NCBI RefSeq assembly: GCF_011393025.1
Contig: NZ_JAAOEO010000005.1
Span: 62,001 to 126,000 of the forward strand
DNA length: 64,000 bases
Direction: 5' to 3'
From: Neobacillus terrae
Lineage (GTDB): Bacteria > Bacillota > Bacilli > Bacillales > Cytobacillaceae
Part shown: one piece after another, positions 8,076 through 15,599 of the stretch
Layout: each line of letters begins with the position of its first letter
How positions within the stretch are numbered: position 1 is the stretch's first letter
Notes under the pieces: generated by a model
Told to the model about the DNA's origin: nothing
What the model saw: only the letters and a program-made list of their open reading frames with translations
Database searches by the model: none
Translations under genes and position numbers: made by a program

Positions 8076-8477
8076 TCAGATATTCACAAACTCTCCGTAC
8101 TCTTTTTTAAATCCAAGCTTTACGGTTCCGATTGGGCCGTTCCACCGTTTGGCAACAATGACTTCGATGATATCCTTTTGCTCAGAATCTTTTTGATAAT
8201 AATCCTCATAGTAGAGGAAGGCGATGAGGTCGGCATCCTGTTCGATCTGGTCGCTTTCACGCAAGTCTGAAAGAAGAGGCCGGTTGTCCTGACGGTTTTC
8301 CACTCCCCTTCTCAGCTGGGAGAGTGCCAGAACGACTACATTCCTTTCCCTGGCCAGATGCTTGAGTCCACGGCTGATCTGACTGATTTCCGCCTGGCGG
8401 TTTTTTTGGTATTTTGCCTCCGCTGATATGAGCTGCAGATAATCAATCATGACGATGATCCTCTTGCTGGTGCCATT
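8076..8477 (-). pseudogene. C-terminal fragment of replicative helicase DnaB
   Basis: About 133 codons encode the DnaB (DnaC of B. subtilis) helicase core from Walker B onward: KRIIVMIDYLQLI, then SRGLKHLARERNVVVLALSQL and DLRESDQIEQDADLIAFLY. The frame is closed by a TAA (complement 8480-8478) immediately before the homologous part, so the Walker A region and N-terminal domain are gone. A full-length helicase is around 450 residues. The nearby GGAGG-ATG is in another frame and codes only nine residues before a stop. A stand-alone fragment without Walker A cannot be a helicase; it looks like the relic of a recombination or integration event between the ALDH promoter and unrelated genes. Confidence 0.85.
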
Positions 8478-8617
8478 TTATTACCTCCATTTGACCTTTG
8501 AATATTAAGTCTTTTCTTATTTTCATTTTAATCACCCATTACAATATTCCCTACTGGAATTACTAAATTTTAAAAACTATTTCGATTAGGAAATCATTAA
8601 CTTGGCACAGTTCTATC

Positions 8618-8647
8618 AAAAAAAAAAACCTTCTTTATTGAAGGTTT
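8618..8647 (-). terminator. Rho-independent terminator of the 8646-9131 gene
   Basis: An 8-bp stem AAACCTTC/GAAGGTTT with a 6-base loop is followed on the minus strand by a long T run. It overlaps the stop codon of the membrane protein gene. Confidence 0.85.
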
Positions 8648-9131
8648 ATCGAGTCCACTTTTTATTAAAAAACGATTTCTTAGTACGAGTTGGTTCAGTT
8701 ATATATTGAAAAGCATATAGAATCAAACACCTTATAAAGCTAAAAAATAAGTATTGAAATTTAGTTAAGTTTTCTAAAGAAAATACTTTAAAACCTTTTA
8801 CAAATTTTAATCCCCCGAAGATAAATAAAATATGAAGACTAACATTTGTAATTAAAAATAACGGGAATTTACCATAAGTCATTTTTAACACCCATAAGCT
8901 AGTGGCAAAGTAAGGACCGAAATTCATAAAGTTCATACTATTAAAAGGTCCGAAACCACTATAAAATTTCCACCACTTTTTCTTTTCACCGTAAAAATCT
9001 ATAGCCTTAGTGAATGTACACATAAATATGGCGGTGGGAAGAAATCTTTTAAATGCTTTCCTACCTAGTAACGGTACAGATAACCAAGGAACAACGAGTA
9101 ACGCAATTAAAAACAATTTTTGATTTTTCAT
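8646..9131 (-). CDS. Hypothetical membrane protein, 161 aa
   Basis: I do not recognise this protein beyond similarity to uncharacterised Bacillus membrane proteins. It has about four hydrophobic helices (residues about 5-22, 63-80, 88-106 and 126-145). Between the first two lies an aromatic, Lys-rich loop (YGEKKKWWKFY) and a Met/Asn/Phe-rich stretch (FGPFNSMNFMNFGPYF). The ATG has a GGTGG-type ribosome site eight bases upstream. A strong terminator directly follows the stop, so it is a single-gene unit. The neighbours are a helicase relic and small genes, giving no functional clue. Confidence 0.6.
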   Translation of the reverse strand: MKNQKLFLIALLVVPWLSVPLLGRKAFKRFLPTAIFMCTFTKAIDFYGEKKKWWKFYSGFGPFNSMNFMNFGPYFATSLWVLKMTYGKFPLFLITNVSLHILFIFGGLKFVKGFKVFSLENLTKFQYLFFSFIRCLILYAFQYITEPTRTKKSFFNKKWTR

Positions 9132-9326
9132 TTTACCACCTATATAGGATATGTTTAATAAGATTTACACCTATTGTTAACAAGAATGCCTACTTTATAC
9201 AGCAAACGGATACTATAATTTACTGGAAACTTTATCCTAGCTAAGAAAATAATTATTTGAAGTGATATACTGGAATAAGTCGGGGGTTTATTGCCTTCGG
9301 CTTTTTTGCTTATTGGGGATTGAACA

Positions 9327-9533
9327 AATTTATTTCCGAGAAAAATAATAAACGGAAAAGATAAAGGAACTTATGAAGAAATAGTTAATAAATATCCTGA
9401 ATACAAAAAGTCTTTTATTGTATCGGATAATCCAATAACAGAATTAATGGTTATTTCTTCACATAGAAAAGGGAGAAAAAGGTACATATTTAAAGGGAGT
9501 CAGAAAAGTTATCTGATTCCCTTTTATTTTTGA
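9327..9533 (+). pseudogene. Possible gene remnant ending in a terminator
   Basis: About 68 codons stay open without any start codon or ribosome site (for example GKDKGTYEEIVNKYPEYKK and FIVSDNPITELMV). They run into a terminator hairpin. The composition looks protein-like, but I recognise no family. It may be the 3' end of a decayed plus-strand gene; the reading could also be chance. Confidence 0.3.
9495..9531 (+). terminator. Rho-independent terminator without an intact gene upstream
   Basis: A 10-bp stem GGGAGTCAGA/TCTGATTCCC with a 7-base loop is followed by TTTTATTTTT on the plus strand. The only plus-strand reading before it is the remnant at 9327. Confidence 0.75.
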
Positions 9534-9586
9534 AAACTTTGTTGAACTTTAGCACCAAGTAGTGACACAAATATTAAAAACATTTA

Positions 9587-10006
9587 TTATTCCTTTCTAA
9601 AAATAACTATGCCGAAAAACATTGGAATTATCATCAGCAGTGCCACTGATAATGTAGGAAATGGTAATTTTGCAGCAAAAATTGAACTTATTACTCCTAA
9701 AAAACCAGCAATGACAAAAGGAATAGAAGTTGTAGCTTTGTTTGCACCTTCCTTTGCATAATACCAAGCATCCCATACTACATACACAAAGAACCCTGGA
9801 TAAAATAACATACCCTGATAATTAACTACCTCTAATGCTTGTTGGTGGAAACCATTAAAATCAAGTTGAATAGCATTATTTATGTTACCAACCATATTAT
9901 CAAAATGTTCCAATATTACGAAAATAACACCTTTTATAAATTGCCGATTATATATTTGACCAAACCCTGGCATCAGTAATGAAAATAATGCTGCAACATT
10001 CCTCAT
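9587..10006 (-). CDS. Small integral membrane protein, TM2-like
   Basis: A 139-residue protein whose N-terminus (ALFSLLMPGFGQIYNRQFIKG) has the Pro-Gly-x-Gly-Gln-x-Tyr pattern of TM2/DUF5683-like membrane proteins. About four membrane helices follow. The central segment (residues about 35-62) is polar and could be external. It is a single gene with a ribosome site AGGAAAA before the ATG. Family resemblance rests on the short N-terminal motif only, and no function can be assigned. Confidence 0.6.
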   Translation of the reverse strand: MRNVAALFSLLMPGFGQIYNRQFIKGVIFVILEHFDNMVGNINNAIQLDFNGFHQQALEVVNYQGMLFYPGFFVYVVWDAWYYAKEGANKATTSIPFVIAGFLGVISSIFAAKLPFPTLSVALLMIIPMFFGIVIFRKE

Positions 10007-10265
10007 AATATTTTCCTTTTTTAAATTGAATATATTTAGCTTTATTTTCTCTGTTGGTTTCCGTTTTATACCTATTTCTTATTTAACTATCCTGCCCTTT
10101 AGTCGCAGTAATGAAAGCACTAAGCAACATATTAAAGAGCTTCTTTTAACATCATTTGTATTTGAAATGACAGAAACTTATGATAGTCTGCAACTATCTA
10201 AGTTCATTGCTTAAAACAGGTATTAACGGGCAATCTGCTTAAAATACTGGGAGAGGACTCAATTT

Positions 10266-10703
10266 ATGGATATAAGAAAACCAAACGATTCGGAATATAA
10301 AAGGATTTTATCGCTTTCGCCACAAGCCTTATTCGATGGTACATTAGGTGAGGTAAAACCATCGGATGAAAAAATCAAACAACTTATTGAACCGCTATTG
10401 CAGAAAGGAAGCTACTATTTAATAGCTTCTGAAGAAGATAATCTATTGGGCTGGATTCTTATAGGAACAAGCAAAGACCAATTTACTGAAAAGAAATATG
10501 GTTTTATTTATGAATTGTTTGTGTTAGAAGAATTTAGAGGAAATGGAATTTCAAAACGATTGATAGAATCAGGTATGGAACATCTTAAACAGGACGGATA
10601 TTCAGAGGCTCGTTTAAGTGTATACGCAGGTAATCAAGCCATAAAACTATATGAAAAAATGGGATTCAAAAATAGAACCATTACAATGAGTATGTCCATT
10701 TAA
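10266..10703 (+). CDS. GNAT-family N-acetyltransferase
   Basis: A 145-residue acetyltransferase of the GCN5 family. The acetyl-CoA binding motif A is at about residues 84-104 (YELFVLEEFRGNGISKRLI), with the R/Q-x-x-G-x-G/A element realised as R-G-N-G-I. The C-terminal part (ARLSVYAGNQAIKLYEKMGF) is the usual motif B with the Asn and Tyr of the active site region. The substrate is unknown. It is monocistronic, with GGGAGAGG before the ATG and a terminator after the stop. Confidence 0.85.
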   Translation: MDIRKPNDSEYKRILSLSPQALFDGTLGEVKPSDEKIKQLIEPLLQKGSYYLIASEEDNLLGWILIGTSKDQFTEKKYGFIYELFVLEEFRGNGISKRLIESGMEHLKQDGYSEARLSVYAGNQAIKLYEKMGFKNRTITMSMSI

Positions 10704-10734
10704 AAAAACTGTTTACTGATAATACGCCGATTTA

Positions 10735-10767
10735 GGGAACCAGTTAAATTGGTTCCCTACATTTTAT
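10735..10767 (+). terminator. Terminator of the GNAT gene
   Basis: An 8-bp stem GGGAACCA/TGGTTCCC is followed by a T-rich ACATTTTATT tail, 32 bp after the acetyltransferase stop. Confidence 0.8.
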
Positions 10768-10770
10768 TAA

Positions 10771-10905
10771 AAAATCAACATTAAACTTTAACAGAGCTTA
10801 TTTTTTAAAAAAGCAATATTAAAGCTCGTTGGTGATTTGGCAGAAAGCGGGACTCCGGCAGGAAAAGCGGTCCTGGGAGAGCTCAGGTGCATAGCGCCGT
10901 GCTGA
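10771..10905 (-). repeat. Degenerate copy of dispersed palindromic repeat (family B)
   Basis: On the minus strand the outer end reads GCTCTGTTAAAGTTTAATG (10797 downward). The interior at 10847-10899 matches the GC-rich core of the copy at 62380-62600, including the CCGCTTTTCCTGC element. The same outer end recurs alone at 53793 and, diverged, at 40158. The core has drifted, and any reading frames over it are not genes. Confidence 0.7.
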
Positions 10906-10957
10906 AAGAAGAACGGATTTAAGGAATTAGTTGAAGATATAAAAATTGGCCAAGAAC

Positions 10958-11131
10958 AAAAGGCGCAAGCGCCCTGATTAGCCCCAACAGGCATAAGACG
11001 AATCATGTAGGAAATCCTGATTTCTGAAGTGATTAGGCTTATGACCCCGAGGGGCTGGGCGCTGGAGCTGGATTACAATAATTTAGTTCGAAGTTATCCA
11101 CAAGGTGAAAATCTATAATTTCCTAAACGAC
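10958..11131. repeat. Hairpin repeat (family A), copy 1
   Basis: This 174-bp element begins with GGCGCAAGCGCC, an inverted repeat, and ends with TCTATAATTTCCTAAACGAC. It folds as a long imperfect hairpin: GCGCCC/GGGCGC, AGCCCC/GGGGCT, CATAAG/CTTATG, AATCA/TGATT and GAAATC/GATTTC nest in order. A second copy lies at 16993-17290. It sits at the 3' side of the SSF operon beside its terminator. Confidence 0.85.
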
Positions 11132-11135
11132 AAAA

Positions 11136-11156
11136 AAAGAGCGAAAATCGCTCTTT
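11136..11156 (-). terminator. Terminator of the carbamoylase-M20D-SSF operon
   Basis: A perfect 9-bp stem AAAGAGCGA/TCGCTCTTT with a 3-base loop is followed on the minus strand by a T run, 21 bp after the symporter stop. Confidence 0.88.
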
Positions 11157-11176
11157 AAAGTCTTTCACAATATTTA

Positions 11177-12658
11177 CTATTCCAAATCCGTTGCTTCCTT
11201 CTTCGCTAATGGAATGGAATATTTCTGTGTGACTACGCTGACAATAGTCATTGCCACAATGTTTAAGATGAGCGCGATAATTCCAACATTCAAATCTTTT
11301 ACCATCTGAGGCAAAGATGGGAACAATGTACCGACTGTGGAGCTTGTGATCGTTACATATAAGACGGTCAGCTCCCCTACAATGATCCCGACCATTGCAC
11401 CTTGCTTGGTTACGAAATTATTCTTCATCAAACTAGCAATTAGTGCAGGGAATAATTGAGTTACAAAACTATAGCCCATTAACAGCAGTACGACAATGGT
11501 ATTTCCGCCATTCAGCGTGAGATAGACTGATAATAAAGAAATCACTGGGACCAGGTATTTTGCCAGCTTCATAATTTGATTGTCGGTAGCATTTTTGGCA
11601 AATGGTTTATAAACGTTTCTGGCCAAAAGGGTTGCTGCGGACATCAACAGCATCGACCCCGGAACAAGGGCCGTTAATAGACCGGCAGCTCCAATAAAGC
11701 CGACAACCCATGGATCAAAGGTTTTAATAGAAAGCTTTAATAACGAAAGATCCTGATCTGCTCCCTCTAATCCCTTGACTTGCAAAATAGCAGCGAACCC
11801 GACGAAAAAGACAAACAACAAAAGCATTGCATAAATAGGGCTGATTGCTGCATTTTTACGGAATACTTTTTCGCTTTTTGCTGAAAAGGCAGATCCAAAG
11901 GTATGCGGCCACATATAAAATCCAAGTGAGGTTAATAAGACGGTTGATATAAACCAGGATATGCTTAAACCTTGTTTTGGTATGGTAACAAAATTAGGAT
12001 GTGCCTTATCGATTGCTTCGAACATCGGCTGAATGCCGCCATAATAGTGGAAAGGCAGATAGAGTCCTATAATCATAACAAGTATAAGGATCATGATATC
12101 CTTTAAGACGGCCGTCCAAGCGGACCCGTGGATACCGGAGATCATAACGTAGACAGTTACGGCAATCGCCCCAATCCAAATTGCCAGAGTTGGCGAAATC
12201 GTGCCGTAAGAGGCCTGTGAAACGATAATCCCTAAGCCCTTGAATTGCAGGATAATATAAGGAACAATGGCAAGAACGCCTACAAGGGCAACAATAATTC
12301 CAAGAGCCTGGCTATTATATTTGCTGGCAAAAAAATCAGATTGCGACAAAAGATTTTTTTCTTTCCCATATCTCCAAACAGCCGGCAATAAATAATAAGA
12401 AATCGCATATGCCAGCATCATATAACCTAAAATATAAAGGGCCGGTCCGCCTTTTCCATAGGCCCAGGCGCTTCCTCCCAGAAAAGTAAAAGTTGTATAG
12501 ATTTCACCGGCCATTAATAAGAAGACGAACACAGCCCCAAAACCCCGGCCTCCAACTGTCCATTGCTCCAAGTTCATGTCATGGCCTTTTTTTGCCCTTA
12601 TCCCCATGGCAACAGCAAGTAAAAGAAAAGCAAATATGATGACTAATGCAATATTCAT
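11177..12658 (-). CDS. Sodium:solute symporter (SSF family)
   Basis: A 493-residue transporter with about thirteen hydrophobic segments and SSF-family features, among them the early GGRGFG and LAGEIYTTFTFLG regions and GSAWTAVLKDIMIL. It would import an organic solute with Na+. The ATG overlaps the stop of the preceding DUF3311 gene by 4 bp, the usual arrangement for pairs like B. subtilis YhjC-YhjB. It is the last gene of a sigma-54 operon led by two M20 hydrolases, so it presumably imports their substrate, an N-substituted amino compound. The exact substrate cannot be read from sequence. Confidence 0.92.
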   Translation of the reverse strand: MNIALVIIFAFLLLAVAMGIRAKKGHDMNLEQWTVGGRGFGAVFVFLLMAGEIYTTFTFLGGSAWAYGKGGPALYILGYMMLAYAISYYLLPAVWRYGKEKNLLSQSDFFASKYNSQALGIIVALVGVLAIVPYIILQFKGLGIIVSQASYGTISPTLAIWIGAIAVTVYVMISGIHGSAWTAVLKDIMILILVMIIGLYLPFHYYGGIQPMFEAIDKAHPNFVTIPKQGLSISWFISTVLLTSLGFYMWPHTFGSAFSAKSEKVFRKNAAISPIYAMLLLFVFFVGFAAILQVKGLEGADQDLSLLKLSIKTFDPWVVGFIGAAGLLTALVPGSMLLMSAATLLARNVYKPFAKNATDNQIMKLAKYLVPVISLLSVYLTLNGGNTIVVLLLMGYSFVTQLFPALIASLMKNNFVTKQGAMVGIIVGELTVLYVTITSSTVGTLFPSLPQMVKDLNVGIIALILNIVAMTIVSVVTQKYSIPLAKKEATDLE

Positions 12659-12855
12659 TGAGTTTCACTCTCCCTATTGGCGGGATCAATTTTATAAACA
12701 ATCCACATAATAATCGACGTCAGGACAACCCACATAACCATCCAAAAGATAACAAAAGGCAATCCGAGGACATACGGTTTTACTGTATTCACAAATGGGA
12801 TACAAACGAGAACGCCGATAAACGGTAACACAGTCAATAAATGATGAAGCTTCAT
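12655..12855 (-). CDS. DUF3311 small membrane protein, symporter partner
   Basis: A 66-residue protein with two hydrophobic helices (residues about 5-25 and 30-57) and a conserved-looking LLTVLPFIGVLVCIPFVN and YVLGLPFVIFWMVMWV. DUF3311 proteins are commonly encoded directly before an SSF symporter and are thought to be accessory subunits. The stop codon overlaps the symporter start by 4 bp (ATGA), and the ribosome site is GGGGG before the ATG. The role as a subunit is an inference from this coupling. Confidence 0.85.
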   Translation of the reverse strand: MKLHHLLTVLPFIGVLVCIPFVNTVKPYVLGLPFVIFWMVMWVVLTSIIMWIVYKIDPANRESETQ

Positions 12856-12887
12856 TTTTCAGTCCCCCTCAGTAAGAAATATTTTTA

Positions 12888-14066
12888 TTAAAACTCAAAA
12901 ACAGCTTCAAGGAACATCTTTAAAGCTATTTCAAGAGAGTCTTCATCAATCGTGAATTTAGGATGATGGTGGGGATACGTAATACCTTTTTCTGTGTTCC
13001 CTGCTCCAACGAAAAAGAAGGTGCCCGGAGCTTTTTGCTGGTAGGCAGAAAAATCTTCTCCTCCCATGGTTGGCCTCACCTGAATCACATTTTGTTTCCC
13101 TACAACTTTATTGGCAAGTTCCTCAATCACACTCGTTACAGAATGATCATTATCAACAGGCCTGTATCCGAATTCGTAGTTGAACGTATAGGTCGCATGA
13201 TGGGCCTTCGTAATTCCCTCGATGATTTCTTCCATTCTCTGAGGAAGACTTTCGCGAACACTGCTATTGAGTGTACGGGTTGTTCCGACTATTTCTACTG
13301 TATCGGGGATGACATTGTGTGTCGTGCCTCCGATAAATTTTGTAACAGACAGGACAACAGGATCAATTGGATCGATATTCCGGGAAACGATCTGCTGCAG
13401 GTTGCTTACCACCTGTGTGGCGATCACGATGCTGTCAATCGTTTGATGCGGCATGGCAGCATGCCCGCCTTTACCCTGGATTGTCAGGTAAAAAGTATCC
13501 ATGGACGCCATCACTGGGCCATATCCAATTCCGATCTTACCAGTCTCTATCGGTGACCATAGATGCTGCCCAATCACCAAATCCACCCCATCCATCACAC
13601 CAGCCTGAACCATTTCCTCTGCCCCGCCAGGCAGCGTTTCTTCCGCATGCTGAAAGAGAAAACGAACCTCGCCTTTAATCTTCTCTTTTAAGGAGGAAAG
13701 AATCTTGGCTGTTCCCAAAAGGACAGCCGTATGGCCATCATGGCCACAGGCATGCATAACACCCGGGGTTTCCGATACAAAATCAAAGTCGTTTTCTTCC
13801 TGGATCGGTAGAGCATCCATGTCCGCACGGATCGCTAATACCTTTCCTGGCTGATCACCAATTAATCGAGCCATTACACTGGTTTTGGTTGGACGGGATA
13901 CTTCCAAATCTCCAAAAGAAATAAGAGTTTGATAGACAAAATCGGAGGTTTTTGCCTCCTGAAAGGATAACTCAGGGTTACGGTGTAAATAGCGCCGCCA
14001 TTTAACCACCTCGTCTTTTACCTCATTTACTAGGTTTTGAACATTGTTAACTGACTCAATAATCAT
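12888..14066 (-). CDS. M20D metallo-amidohydrolase (N-acyl amino acid deacylase type)
   Basis: A 392-residue cytoplasmic enzyme of the M20D (HipO/IAA-amino acid hydrolase) family. Metal ligands are visible in ADMDALPIQE, MHACGHDGHTA, the HAEETLPGG segment with the catalytic Glu pair, GQHLWSP, and a late GGEDFSAYQ. The inserted dimerisation domain contains GKGGHAAMPHQTID. It removes acyl or related groups from amino acids. It starts 14 bp after the carbamoylase gene and shares its sigma-54 promoter. The acyl substrate is unknown; hippurate-type and N-acetyl-type activities are both possible. Confidence 0.92.
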   Translation of the reverse strand: MIIESVNNVQNLVNEVKDEVVKWRRYLHRNPELSFQEAKTSDFVYQTLISFGDLEVSRPTKTSVMARLIGDQPGKVLAIRADMDALPIQEENDFDFVSETPGVMHACGHDGHTAVLLGTAKILSSLKEKIKGEVRFLFQHAEETLPGGAEEMVQAGVMDGVDLVIGQHLWSPIETGKIGIGYGPVMASMDTFYLTIQGKGGHAAMPHQTIDSIVIATQVVSNLQQIVSRNIDPIDPVVLSVTKFIGGTTHNVIPDTVEIVGTTRTLNSSVRESLPQRMEEIIEGITKAHHATYTFNYEFGYRPVDNDHSVTSVIEELANKVVGKQNVIQVRPTMGGEDFSAYQQKAPGTFFFVGAGNTEKGITYPHHHPKFTIDEDSLEIALKMFLEAVFEF

Positions 14067-14080
14067 AACTGCTGCCTCCC

Positions 14081-15349
14081 TTATCTATTTTGTAATTCGT
14101 GAATCACATTTTTCTTTACTGCCAGCGCCTCTACAGCATGAAGTAATAGCTGGCAGCCGTCTTTAATATCTTCTAGCTTTGAAAACTCCTCAGGACAATG
14201 ACTCTTTCCTTTTATACTTGGTATAAAGATCATTCCCACATCTGTTACGTCAGACATTAGCGCAGCATCATGTACGGCGCCGCTATTCATCACTTTATAA
14301 TCCAATCCATTTTTAATGGCTTCCTGTTCAAGAATCTTTCGTATCCTAGGGGATAGCTGTTTACTATCCGATTTGCCAACCAGTTCGATATGGCATTTAA
14401 GCGAGTGAACCTTACAAACCTCATTTACCTTTTGAAATAACTCTTTCGTAACAAAGTCGATTCCTTCCATCTCTACATCTCTTGCATCAATATAGAATTC
14501 TACTTTCTGAGGAATGACATTTGGCAGATTTGGCTCACAAGTAATTTTTCCTGCTGTTGCCACCGTTGTTGGCAATGGGGAATCTTTCACCACGCTTTGA
14601 AGATGGGCGATGACAAGGGAGGCTCCTACCAAAGGGTCTGACCGTAAATTCATGGGTGTGGTACCGGCATGATTGGACTCTCCTTCAAGGGTCACTCTGT
14701 AGGTTTTCATTCCAGCAATCGCTTGAACAATCCCAATCGATTTCTTTTCTGTTTCCAAAACAGCCCCTTGTTCGATATGTAATTCAATCATGGAGTCTAC
14801 TTCATGTTTGCGAAGGACTTCATTTTCAACATTGTCTATTGCGAGCCCAAAATCCTTCACCACATCGTAAACGGATTTCCCATCGCCGTTTTTGATGGAT
14901 TTTAATTCATTTAGAGAATATTTCCCTGTAAGCACCTTGCTCCCCAGCATGGTAATTCCAAAATTAGAACCCTCTTCTTCTGAAAAAATAATTAGTTCAA
15001 CGGGACGGATCAGCTCCGCATTTTCTTCCTTCAAAACTCTAATAATCTCTAAAGCAGCTAACACTCCTATTAAACCATCATACTTTCCGCCATTTGCAAC
15101 GGTATCAATATGGGAACCAATTAAAATAGGCAGGTCATTTAGCTCCTCACCACCATACCTGGCTCTTATATTTCCGAACCCATCAACCGTAAGGACTAAA
15201 TCCATTTTTTTTATCTCTGCTAACAAATAATCCCTTGCTTGCTGATCCTCGCTGCTAAAAGAAAAACGAGTACATCCCTTTCCTGGCGTTTTTGTAAAAG
15301 CAACTATATTTTCCATATCCTTTAAAACTCTCTCTATCTTAATTTCCAT
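14081..15349 (-). CDS. M20-family N-carbamoyl amino acid / beta-ureido hydrolase
   Basis: About 422 residues. The start is placed at ATG 15349 because GAGGCGGTGA lies five bases upstream; the in-frame GTG at 15358 falls inside that site. Family motifs are GSHIDTVANGGKYDG, SEEEGSNFG, HIEQGAVLE, the dimer-domain GESNHAGTTPM and SGAVHDAALM. These are the Zn ligands and substrate clamp of the HyuC/AllC/beta-ureidopropionase group, which cleaves N-carbamoyl groups to CO2 and ammonia. It is the first gene of the operon after a near-perfect sigma-54 promoter. Substrate choice among N-carbamoyl-L-amino acid, N-carbamoyl-beta-alanine and allantoate cannot be fixed by motif reading. Confidence 0.92.
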   Translation of the reverse strand: MEIKIERVLKDMENIVAFTKTPGKGCTRFSFSSEDQQARDYLLAEIKKMDLVLTVDGFGNIRARYGGEELNDLPILIGSHIDTVANGGKYDGLIGVLAALEIIRVLKEENAELIRPVELIIFSEEEGSNFGITMLGSKVLTGKYSLNELKSIKNGDGKSVYDVVKDFGLAIDNVENEVLRKHEVDSMIELHIEQGAVLETEKKSIGIVQAIAGMKTYRVTLEGESNHAGTTPMNLRSDPLVGASLVIAHLQSVVKDSPLPTTVATAGKITCEPNLPNVIPQKVEFYIDARDVEMEGIDFVTKELFQKVNEVCKVHSLKCHIELVGKSDSKQLSPRIRKILEQEAIKNGLDYKVMNSGAVHDAALMSDVTDVGMIFIPSIKGKSHCPEEFSKLEDIKDGCQLLLHAVEALAVKKNVIHELQNR

Positions 15350-15458
15350 ATCTATCACCGCCTCAATTGTTATAAAAATTTAATCCTCGTATCACCCTTA
15401 AAACAAAAATAAGTGATAAAATATTCTAAATACTCAAAACTCCTTTGAATATACTTCT

Positions 15459-15475
15459 TTGCAATTTTCGTGCCA
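15459..15475 (-). promoter_or_regulatory. Sigma-54 promoter of the carbamoylase operon
   Basis: On the minus strand TGGCACGAAAATTGCAA matches TGGCAC-N5-TTGCA exactly. It lies about 110 bp upstream of the carbamoylase ATG. Confidence 0.92.
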
Positions 15476-15527
15476 AGTTAATTGAGGGCGAGAGTATAGG
15501 AAAATATAGTTTTCGATTTTAATTTTT

Positions 15528-15565
15528 GATGAATTTTATCATCAAAAGCGATGAATTTTATCATC
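15528..15565. promoter_or_regulatory. Tandem palindromic boxes GATGAATTTTATCATC (putative UAS pair)
   Basis: The identical 16-bp box GATGAATTTTATCATC occurs at 15528-15543 and 15550-15565, centres 22 bp apart. Each has GATGA/TCATC arms. The pair lies 53-106 bp upstream of the sigma-54 promoter and directly before the divergent activator gene. I infer it is the binding site of the activator at 15600. Confidence 0.78.
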
Positions 15566-15599
15566 ATCCTTTTCATTTATCTATTAAGGGGGAAATCAA

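Noticed and set aside
8076..8450. The 124-codon DnaB frame as a functional gene
   Set aside because: It lacks Walker A and has an in-frame stop just upstream of the homologous region, so it cannot be a helicase.
10788..11006. A 72-codon minus-strand frame
   Set aside because: It spans the junction of two repeat families and has no ribosome site.
15358..15358. GTG 15358 as the start of the carbamoylase
   Set aside because: That codon lies inside the GAGGCGGTGA ribosome site; ATG 15349 has proper spacing.
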